From SIG424 sp045546695 (GTDB lineage: Bacteria > Bacillota > Clostridia > UBA1212 > UBA1255): a DNA stretch of 29,906 nt. The position numbers and the translations under genes are program-made. The notes under the pieces are model-generated. The model had not been told where the DNA came from and searched no databases. It saw nothing but the letters and a program-made list of their open reading frames with translations. The stretch spans positions 1-29,906 of the forward strand of contig JAZQDE010000021.1 in the NCBI GenBank assembly GCA_045546695.1. Reading direction: 5' to 3'. Of this stretch, positions 23,453 through 29,906 are shown in pieces. Position 1 is the stretch's first letter, and each line of letters starts with the position of its first letter.

Positions 23453-24214
23453 ATAAGAAACCGAATTGAAGATAATTATGAAAAACTAATACAGTCGCTA
23501 TATCCTCTTTTGCGACAAACAGAAGAACTCAAAGCTTCAATCAGACCTATAACTGAAATTGCAGAAACAATAAAAGCACCTTTTGAAACGATTTCCCAGA
23601 CCACAGAGATTGCGCAAAATATGACATCTGCGATGGAGGCATATGTTGCTGCAGTGCGACCGATTATACGAACAGCAGATCTTAATAAAATTGGTCTTCT
23701 GTCAAGAGAGATTGCTGATCTTGTCGACGTGGGGAAGTTGGAAAGAATAAAGCAAGGATATTATCGATTGGCACAAATTGAAAATGATAGCGATGCGAAA
23801 TTGATATCAGAACTTTATCCGGACGGTGTACTTTGCATGACAACAGCATTGTTTTATTATGGGTACAGTGATCGTACTCCACTCACATGGGATATTGCAG
23901 TAGATAGAAATACATCTAAAGCAAGATTTAATATTGATTATCCATATGTGAAACCATACTATATCGATAAGGAACATCTCGAATATGGTATTACAGAAGC
24001 AGTTTACGAGGATTTTATTTTGAAAATATTTGATCGTGATAGACTTATTTGCGAATGCATAAAGCACGAGAATAAAATGGACAGAGAAATTTATAACAAA
24101 GCTATTCAGGCGTATATTAACGATAGTAAGAAAAATATTACAAATCTTCTTGATTACGCAAAGCGTAGGAACATTCATAAAAAAGTAAGAGAAAGAATAG
24201 GGGTGTGGCTGTAA
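23453..24214 (+). CDS. abiEi: type IV toxin-antitoxin antitoxin AbiEi, apparent ATA start
   Basis: AbiEi neutralises the AbiEii nucleotidyltransferase toxin without binding it and represses its own operon. The winged-helix part (about 75-110) reads DLNKIGLLSREIADLVDV, then GKLERIKQGYYRL. The body has the usual LCMTTALFYYGYSD, YPYVKPYYI, IFDRDRLICECIKH and YAKRRNIHKKVRERIGVWL. An extra amphipathic N-terminal segment of about 55 residues precedes the winged helix. No ATG, GTG or TTG occurs in frame near the ribosome site. GAGGTG (23442-23447) is five bases before ATA at 23453, and the frame is open from there. The first standard codon, TTG at 23510, has no ribosome site. The stop overlaps the toxin ATG (TAATG). 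Confidence 0.85.
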   Translation: MRNRIEDNYEKLIQSLYPLLRQTEELKASIRPITEIAETIKAPFETISQTTEIAQNMTSAMEAYVAAVRPIIRTADLNKIGLLSREIADLVDVGKLERIKQGYYRLAQIENDSDAKLISELYPDGVLCMTTALFYYGYSDRTPLTWDIAVDRNTSKARFNIDYPYVKPYYIDKEHLEYGITEAVYEDFILKIFDRDRLICECIKHENKMDREIYNKAIQAYINDSKKNITNLLDYAKRRNIHKKVRERIGVWL

Positions 24215-25048
24215 TGGATAAAGGCGCATCAGTGATTGCAAAACTTAAGGCAAAGTCTAAGCAAACAGGAAAATCTCTGCAGATGTATTTACAGTTGTTT
24301 TGTCAGGAGGAGTTCCTTCGTAGATTGGCACTTTCAAAGTATGCAGATAATTTGATTTTAAAAGGTTGATTTTCTTTTGAGACAGCTTCCGAATAACGTG
24401 GAAAAAATGGAGAAAATTATTACTGAAATTTTAGCTGTTGATACAGGCAATGATTTTATAGAACTTACTGCAGGAGCATTTGAAAGTATTTCTCCTCAAC
24501 GAAAATACACTGGTGTTTCATGTCAAATAATAGGTAAAATCAAAAACACCAAGACTCCTTTTAGCGTGGATCTGGGTGTTGGGGATGTTATTGTGCCAAA
24601 GGCAGAAAAAAGAAAGATACCTGTGCAACTTGATGACTTTACGCAACCGGAAATCAGTACATACTCTTTAGAAAGTACGATTGCGGAGAAGTTTGATGCA
24701 ATTCTCCAAAGACTCGAAATGACCAGTAGAATGAAAGATTTTTACGATATATATTATCTTTCAAAAATGTTTGATTTTGATGGTCGCAAACTTCAAGAAG
24801 CTATTGCGGAAACATTACATAACAGAGGCACATCCTACAACAGAGATAGTTTACAACAGATAGCTGACTTTGTTAATGATTCTGAAATGGTTTCAAAGTG
24901 GAAACGTGCGTTGAAAGATATAAAAAAGCCTGACTTGACTTTTGATGAAGTTGTTAATACTATAGTTAGCTTTTTAACTCCAATATGGGATGGGATTATT
25001 AACGAAGAGGAATTCTTTGGTGAATGGAGAAAAAGTAGTTGGAATTAA
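24214..25048 (+). pseudogene. abiEii: AbiEii nucleotidyltransferase toxin, inactivated by internal deletion and frameshift
   Basis: The first part (24214-24369) encodes MDKGASVIAKLKAKSK through KYADNLILKG and then hits TGA. Immediately, in the +1 frame from 24368, DFLLRQLPNNVEKMEKI begins and stays open to 25048, with the retained EKFDAIL and RMKDFYDIYYL motifs. In intact family members about 20 residues lie between LKGG and DFLL; they carry the motif I Gly-x2-Leu and the first Asp of the DxD site. That segment is missing, so the toxin has lost both frame and catalytic core. The ATG overlaps the antitoxin stop by one base. Frame and motif retention on both sides suggest a recent event. Confidence 0.88.
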
Positions 25049-25157
25049 ATCGTTAAAACAAAAAAGATATAAAATTAGGCGGAGTAATGATTTACTAATG
25101 AAAAGGAGATTAGACGCACCCTCTGCATAAGGAAGGGCGACACCTCTTGAATATTCA

Positions 25158-25589
25158 CTACATCTCCGCAATAAACCTCCTCATCATCTCCTCATGCTCC
25201 TTCGATTTCTGCACTATCATCCCAACCCCATACTCGCAGTAGAATTCCACTAACCACGTTTTTGAGACGATTTTCACTCCGCCTTGCACATCCACGCACT
25301 TCAGGTGTCCTTCTCGAATCCAATGTTCTACGGAATACTTATTATAGCCGGTAATGTCAGCTATTTCTTGTACGCTGAGCGCATCGGGCAAGCAGCAAAG
25401 TTCCGTAGCAAGCCAATCATGAAAAGCTTCAATGTCCATATCCAGAAGGGGCGCTGGCAACCCGATTTGCAAAGTAACACCGATTGCTACATTTTTACTG
25501 CCTGACGAAAACTCTCCGCAGGGCAATACATACTTTTCGGGACATCTTTGTGAATCCTCTATAAACTCGATTAAGTCTTCCTTCGCCAC
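25158..25589 (-). CDS. excisionase-like helix-turn-helix protein, probably N-terminally truncated
   Basis: A 143-residue protein with a MerR/excisionase-type HTH at about 70-115: LSVQEIADITGYNKYSVEHW, then IREGHLKCVDVQGG as the wing and KTWLVEFY as the last helix. Such proteins direct recombination or control mobile-element genes. The start is GTG at 25589 with no good ribosome site. The open frame continues upstream for 11 codons (FNGKKTRKYTV) to a TAA. That segment looks like the wing of a first, lost HTH that would continue into AKEDLIEFIED. The protein may be the tail of a longer two-HTH gene. It lies 48 bases downstream of the helicase gene on the same strand. Confidence 0.6.
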   Translation of the reverse strand: MAKEDLIEFIEDSQRCPEKYVLPCGEFSSGSKNVAIGVTLQIGLPAPLLDMDIEAFHDWLATELCCLPDALSVQEIADITGYNKYSVEHWIREGHLKCVDVQGGVKIVSKTWLVEFYCEYGVGMIVQKSKEHEEMMRRFIAEM

Positions 25590-25637
25590 TGTATACTTTC
25601 TTGTTTTCTTGCCGTTAAATTTTTATGTGATTGTCAT

Positions 25638-28600
25638 TTACTGATTATGCAATTTTTTATAAAGTTCCTTTAATTCATTAACGGTTAAATACTCGTTATA
25701 ATGCATTCCGTTATATGTGGGGTGGAGTACCGGATATAACGGATGCTTTGTTTTTAAGATATAGTGTTTTTCTATTAACCATTCTATGATTGTATTTAAA
25801 TCGTCGCGTTGGAGATTTTTTAACTTTCCGTATTCGGGCAATTTATTCAATTTGGAACTTATAATACGTTTGCTGTTTGCTCCGCGAAGAATGTCAACTA
25901 AAACAGTAATGCCATAGTATCTTTTTTCGCTAACATGGGAAAGACATTGCAAAATTGTAAAAATAATATCATTTAGGTTGTTATCATTGAACACAACTGC
26001 ATCTATTGTTGCCATTTTTAATATGCTATTGGTTTGTTGGGGTGGTTGAAGCTTGATTTTTTTCTCCTGTACATAATCTTTTGACTTTGAAGTGACAAAA
26101 GTTTTTGGTTGAATAGTATCTGCGGAGAGATTGAACATCTCATAATATAACTTTGGAGTAATGTACTTACCACAGCCGGTACCATTTCTTTTATAATTGG
26201 TGCATCCTAAAAAGTAATTATTTTCTTTTCCTGGTTTAACAATAAGATAACCATCTCTGCATTGATCACATTTAAGGATGGATAACTTTCCAGCGTTATA
26301 TTCATTGGTCATAAAACTGCATATTTCAGGTTCGTTGGTACAAATATACAATCTTAGTCCATAAGCATTCTTATAGCGGAATTGTAAAGGGTATCCACAA
26401 ATAGGACAGGTTTTCTTTGTGATGTTACTATGTGGAGGTTCTTCGTTCCAATTGCCACGGAGAACTACATTTTTGTAATCGCGCTTTATTTCAAGTAAGA
26501 ATTCAGAAGGATTTTGTTCTGGGGCTATAAAAAAAACACGGTTCTTTGTTCGTGTCATTGCTACATAAAACAGCCTCCGCTCCTCTGCATAATCAATTGA
26601 GCGATCTCCTTTGATCACAAATGATAAAACGGGGTCATCTTCGATTTTAGAAGGAAATCCATATGTTTCGTTGCGTCCGTTAACAACTATAACATTATCA
26701 TATCCTAAACCTTTTGATGCATGAGCAGTCATGAAAGTAATATTAAGACTGGGATATTTTACGCTTTTTAGTATATTTCCTCTTGATGTATATTCGAACA
26801 AACCTGATTTTTCTAATTTGTCACCATCAAACCCAAACCTGCCAAGTAATAGAATAGAGGAATTTTGTGGTTTGTTCTCTTGTTTGTTAAACTCGATGAT
26901 TTGTTCTAAGGCAACCTCAACGGCGTGCGCAATAGCATAATTAGCACCGCTTTTATTATCTGCATTTGATTTTTTGGGACTACTGTCATATGTATAAATG
27001 ATAACCGGGTCAATAATGCTTTTTGGAGATTTTAGTTCTTTTGGTATTTGCGATTCGTTTTTTTGAATGAAGTTACCGGCAATATCAATTACTTCCTGTG
27101 AATTGCGATATGTTTTTACAATCTTTAATAACTTTGCATATCCCATTTTTTCTTCAAATTTTGTAAAGAGTGATATGTCAGAACCGCTAAATGCATATAT
27201 TGATTGCCAGTCATCACCGACAGCAATTATTTTAGCTTCTGTTACTTCTGATAATGCTGTTACCAAATCAAATCTTTGTCGAGAAATATCTTGATACTCA
27301 TCAACAATAATATACTTGAAATCAAGTTTAGTTTTCATTTCTTTAACTTCGCGAAGAACTCGTGCTGACTCATTTATCATATCCTCAAAGTCTACAGCGT
27401 TGTTATCTTTTAAAAAACGTTCGTATTCTAAATAGCAATCATTGCATATATCCAGAAATAGTCTTGAGCGAACATTTTGTGTAGAATGATACATACGGCT
27501 AAACTCATCGGAATTAAAGCCGTTTGTTTTAAAGTTTGAAATAAAGCGACAAATAAGACTTATAAGCTTTCTTATGTAACGATTTTCTTCAGTGGATACA
27601 AGTTTCTGCATTACTTCTTTATTTGGACGAGGATGTAACTCAAATCCATTACTTTCAAGTTCTTCTTTCAGATGAATTAATAAGGATTTTCCGTCGGAAT
27701 ATTTTGAGAATGTATAAATAAGAGTTGTATCGTGTTGTTTGTGAAGATTAATTTTGTCTTTTATAGCCTTTTTATAATTAGAAAGTTGATCATCGCTAAA
27801 ACGATTGTTTTTACCGTCTTGTGTAATACCAAAATGCTCGATATAGGCGGTTTTGTCTCCTTGACGAATAATAAAGTCGGGAGTATATGGTTTTCTTGAA
27901 AAGAGAATATCATATTTATATATAGGTTCGTATTCGTAATCAATGTTATTCAAATATAAGAAATTTGCTATTTCTACCTCTTGTTGAGAACGCATAACTT
28001 CGCTTTGAATTGTAACTGATTTTTTTGTGCGAATGTCAATAACTTCCTCTTTAAATTCGTCAAGATCACTACGCATTGTAGAAAAATTTGATTTGGCAAT
28101 TTTATTAAAAAAAACATTAAGGTCATTACCTTCAAATGGAGCGTCGAAATAAGAAGCGAAAAACATAATTAAATTGTTTACAAGACTCTCGTTTTTTAAT
28201 ATTGAGTTTTTGAAATAGTCTTGCAAAACAAAGTATAGTTTTGATGAATCAACAATATTTAGTTTTTCTGGCGATTGTTTTCTTAAAATAGCATTTCCTG
28301 TAGAATGAAATGTAGCAATTGGACAGTCTATCTTTAAATCTCTATTAAGTTTATCACGAAGCTCTTGAACTGCTTTGTTGGTAAAAGAAATAACAAGAAT
28401 TTGTGAAGGTTTAATGTCTTTTTTTTCGACTAAATATTTAACCTTTGCGGCAACAGTAGTGGTTTTTCCTGCTCCAGCTCCGGCAATAACAAGACAATAA
28501 TCTTCATCAGTCAAAATTACACGACGTTGATCTTCATCTAATTTGATTTTGGGATCAATTTCGTGAAGTATATTATCTAAATAGTTCTTTTCTTTATTCA

Positions 28601-28949
28601 TTGTTTGATGAATAAAAGACTCATTATGCTCGTTTGTTAGGTTTTCGATGTTTAAATATTTAGCTAATACTTCTTCTACAACAGACACTGAAAGTCCGTT
28701 GTTTTTGCAGAAAGCATCCAATAATTTACTGTTTTGAAGCACACCAAAATATTCAATGGTTTTCTTCTTTTTTAGTAGTTTTGTGTGATATTCACTTTTG
28801 GCAATGTAGGTATCTTTTGCTAATAAATCATCAATAAAACAATTTAATTCCCATAAACTTTGACATTCTGGGTTTTCAAATTGAATGATGTTTTTGTTCG
28901 ATTTTTTTGATGAATTTTTCTTTTTGAAGAGTTTAGAAAAAAATCCCAT
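25638..28949 (-). CDS. helicase-IV-like SF1 (UvrD/Rep) helicase with zinc ribbons and RQC-like C-terminus
   Basis: A 1103-residue ATP-dependent DNA helicase. Walker A AGAGAGKTTT is at 156-165. A helicase-IV-type insert follows with a PD-(D/E)xK-like pattern: EIANFLYLNNIDYEYEP, YTPDFII (D358) and AYIEHFG (E371). Walker B is IIVDEYQD (547-554), motif III GDDWQSIYAFSG, motif V TAHASKGLGYDNVIV and motif VI EERRLFYVAMTRTKN. Two topoisomerase-type zinc ribbons begin at CPIC (about 848) and CDQC (about 894). Residues about 992-1075 resemble the RecQ C-terminal winged helix (YYGITVLVDILRG, LPEYG, IIEWLIEKHYI). AAAGG is seven bases before the ATG. The gene is clearly more AT-rich than the left half of the window, which suggests transfer. 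A role in repair or phage defence is possible. Confidence 0.9.
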   Translation of the reverse strand: MGFFSKLFKKKNSSKKSNKNIIQFENPECQSLWELNCFIDDLLAKDTYIAKSEYHTKLLKKKKTIEYFGVLQNSKLLDAFCKNNGLSVSVVEEVLAKYLNIENLTNEHNESFIHQTMNKEKNYLDNILHEIDPKIKLDEDQRRVILTDEDYCLVIAGAGAGKTTTVAAKVKYLVEKKDIKPSQILVISFTNKAVQELRDKLNRDLKIDCPIATFHSTGNAILRKQSPEKLNIVDSSKLYFVLQDYFKNSILKNESLVNNLIMFFASYFDAPFEGNDLNVFFNKIAKSNFSTMRSDLDEFKEEVIDIRTKKSVTIQSEVMRSQQEVEIANFLYLNNIDYEYEPIYKYDILFSRKPYTPDFIIRQGDKTAYIEHFGITQDGKNNRFSDDQLSNYKKAIKDKINLHKQHDTTLIYTFSKYSDGKSLLIHLKEELESNGFELHPRPNKEVMQKLVSTEENRYIRKLISLICRFISNFKTNGFNSDEFSRMYHSTQNVRSRLFLDICNDCYLEYERFLKDNNAVDFEDMINESARVLREVKEMKTKLDFKYIIVDEYQDISRQRFDLVTALSEVTEAKIIAVGDDWQSIYAFSGSDISLFTKFEEKMGYAKLLKIVKTYRNSQEVIDIAGNFIQKNESQIPKELKSPKSIIDPVIIYTYDSSPKKSNADNKSGANYAIAHAVEVALEQIIEFNKQENKPQNSSILLLGRFGFDGDKLEKSGLFEYTSRGNILKSVKYPSLNITFMTAHASKGLGYDNVIVVNGRNETYGFPSKIEDDPVLSFVIKGDRSIDYAEERRLFYVAMTRTKNRVFFIAPEQNPSEFLLEIKRDYKNVVLRGNWNEEPPHSNITKKTCPICGYPLQFRYKNAYGLRLYICTNEPEICSFMTNEYNAGKLSILKCDQCRDGYLIVKPGKENNYFLGCTNYKRNGTGCGKYITPKLYYEMFNLSADTIQPKTFVTSKSKDYVQEKKIKLQPPQQTNSILKMATIDAVVFNDNNLNDIIFTILQCLSHVSEKRYYGITVLVDILRGANSKRIISSKLNKLPEYGKLKNLQRDDLNTIIEWLIEKHYILKTKHPLYPVLHPTYNGMHYNEYLTVNELKELYKKLHNQ

Positions 28950-29052
28950 TTGATTACCTTTCTATTCAAATTATATCTATTAATGGAAAAACAAAAGGTG
29001 ATGCAATTGTCCATTTTAATATATTAATTTGAATGATTGTATTTGCGTAAGT

Positions 29053-29081
29053 ATTATACAATAAATTTGAATATCAAACAA
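29053..29081 (-). promoter_or_regulatory. promoter of the helicase gene
   Basis: The reverse strand shows -35 TTGTTT (29076-29081), a 17-bp spacer and perfect -10 TATAAT (29053-29058). The leader to the ATG is about 100 bases long, AT-rich and without an obvious structured element. Confidence 0.68.
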
Positions 29082-29570
29082 TCAATACGGACGTTGATTT
29101 TAATTAATTTTGCAAAAAAAGCAGAGTAGAGCGCCACCGTTCCGTAGTATTTACATTCTCGTGACAAAATATCCGTTTTGAAACTGCACATCCAATTGTA
29201 TTCTGTCTTCATTTGTGTGGTGCTGTAATTAGCAGTGATATAAGCATGATTTTTCAAAGTCGCCTGTATAATAGTAATTACTCCTTCAGTTAGTATATCT
29301 CTTACATTGATTACTTATGGCCCTGCCACAGTGGAAGGGGGCTGCTTGCACGGAATGCTTTTAGGTGTAGAAGTAATTGAAAGATTATTTCTCAAACAGT
29401 ATTTGTTTTGTGATTGATTTAAATTTGCTTTAACACGTGCGAATTTTGCAGTGTGAAAAAGTGAACTGTTTTATAATGTGCGCAAAGTGCAAATTTTGTG
29501 TTGCTGTAAAAGTAAGCAGAAGTGGGGTGGAGCGTAGACATTCCGTATGAGGTGCAGAAACATAATGTTT
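29082..29570. other. about 490 bp of gene remnants between the helicase and hipB-like genes
   Basis: No complete gene is convincing here. A short rightward frame (29316-29417) encodes YGPATVEGGCLHGMLLGVEV and ends 14 codons later, with no start signal. A second frame (29476-29553) reads MCAKCKFCVAVKVSRSGVER then RHSV, with three closely spaced Cys but no ribosome site. A related peptide (RVERHRSV) is encoded at 29123-29146. These look like decayed coding pieces typical of an island edge. Confidence 0.4.
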
Positions 29571-29613
29571 ATAATTATTGACAAAAATGCGTTTTTAGTT
29601 CATAATTATTGAC
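29571..29613 (+). promoter_or_regulatory. promoter with duplicated palindromic operator for the hipB-like gene
   Basis: -35 TTGACA (29578-29583), a 17-bp spacer and -10 CATAAT (29601-29606). The 12-mer ATAATTATTGAC occurs at 29571-29582 and again at 29602-29613, exactly 31 bp apart. The first covers part of the -35 and the second the -10. Each starts with the perfect palindrome ATAATTAT. This fits autorepression by the encoded HTH protein. Confidence 0.75.
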
Positions 29614-29630
29614 GTTATGAGGTGATTGAA

Positions 29631-29906
29631 ATGAAAAAAGTTTCATATAATATATTACCGGCAACTGAGGAAATACTAAAAACGATGGGCGAGCAGATTA
29701 AATTGGCAAGATTGCGTCGAAATTTAACTGTAGAACTTGTTGCTGAACGTGCCGGAATCAGTCGCGCTTCTCTTTGGAACGTGGAAAAGGGCAGTCCGAC
29801 AGTTGCAATGGGAATATACGCTGCGGTTTTGCATGCACTTAACAATATGGATAAAGATCTTTTGCTTGTGGCTAAAGATGATGTTATGGGTAGAAGAATG
29901 CAAGAC
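29631..29906 (+). CDS. HipB-like XRE family antitoxin/regulator, 3' end beyond window
   Basis: The frame starts at an ATG five bases after GAGGTGA and is open for 92 codons to the window edge. It begins MKKVSYNILPATEEILKTMG. The HTH runs from GEQIKLARLRRNLTVELVAE to RAGISRASLWNVEKGSPTVA (about 19-59). AVLHALNNMDKDLLLVAKDD follows, the pattern of HipB-type regulators that precede HipA-family kinase toxins. HipB binds operators and HipA. The palindromic repeats over its promoter support autorepression. A hipA gene would be expected just past position 29906 but cannot be seen. Confidence 0.85.
   Translation, partial: MKKVSYNILPATEEILKTMGEQIKLARLRRNLTVELVAERAGISRASLWNVEKGSPTVAMGIYAAVLHALNNMDKDLLLVAKDDVMGRRMQD

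Noticed and set aside
29054..29257. 67-codon leftward frame upstream of the helicase
   Set aside because: TTG start without a ribosome site, covers the helicase promoter, and the translation matches nothing; likely remnant DNA.
1..29906. CRISPR array, rRNA genes, integrase or transposase
   Set aside because: Read on both strands; no regular repeat-spacer pattern, no rRNA sequence and no intact recombinase found.

Overview
The window looks like a chromosomal segment of a Clostridia-class member of Bacillota (Lachnospiraceae- or Oscillospiraceae-like). The reasons are a moderate-GC core with strong AGGAGG-type ribosome sites and sigma-A promoters, a PucR/CdaR-type regulator next to ftsEX, an Hsp33 gene cotranscribed with a cold-shock gene, and many GTG/TTG starts. 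No 16S rRNA or other species marker is present, so the genus is open.

Left part (1-11.2 kb): three tRNA genes (Phe, Asp, Val) read leftward from one near-consensus promoter. A TIM-barrel sugar isomerase and a short 5-formyl-THF cyclo-ligase then diverge from interleaved promoters. A csp-hslO stress pair follows and ends in a terminator buried in the convergent methyltransferase gene. A leftward cell-envelope operon runs PucR-type regulator > ftsE > ftsX > S41 protease > methyltransferase. It lacks the M23 hydrolase often found with ftsEX. Upstream lie two exported or membrane-anchored proteins of unknown role, one with a probable degenerate SLH module. A GNAT acetyltransferase and an amidohydrolase close this part.

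Centre (12.0-21.7 kb): a leftward, tightly packed sugar-catabolism cluster. Its order is TIM-barrel epimerase > transglutaminase-fold protein > (internal promoter) > GH127/DUF1680 hydrolase > NagB-like/TIM-barrel fusion > two Gfo/Idh/MocA oxidoreductases > nagA > DMT-family permease. None of the soluble proteins has a signal peptide, so the work appears to be cytosolic: freeing, oxidising/epimerising, deacetylating and deaminating an N-acetylated or otherwise modified sugar. The substrate is not known. The NagB half has altered active-site residues, and fusion to an isomerase domain suggests a non-standard amino sugar.

Right part (21.8-29.9 kb): a visibly more AT-rich accessory region. It holds an unrecognised 298-residue protein, an AbrB N-terminal stub, hairpin-rich non-coding DNA, and an AbiE type IV toxin-antitoxin locus. 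The AbiE antitoxin appears to start at ATA, and the toxin has lost its catalytic core through an internal deletion with frameshift. Next come a beheaded excisionase-like HTH protein and a 1103-residue helicase-IV-like SF1 helicase with zinc ribbons and a C-terminal RQC-like domain. Last are about 680 bp of gene remnants and a HipB-like antitoxin gene cut by the window edge, with repeated palindromic operators over its promoter. This looks like a decayed defence/mobile island. No integrase, transposase, CRISPR array or rRNA was found.
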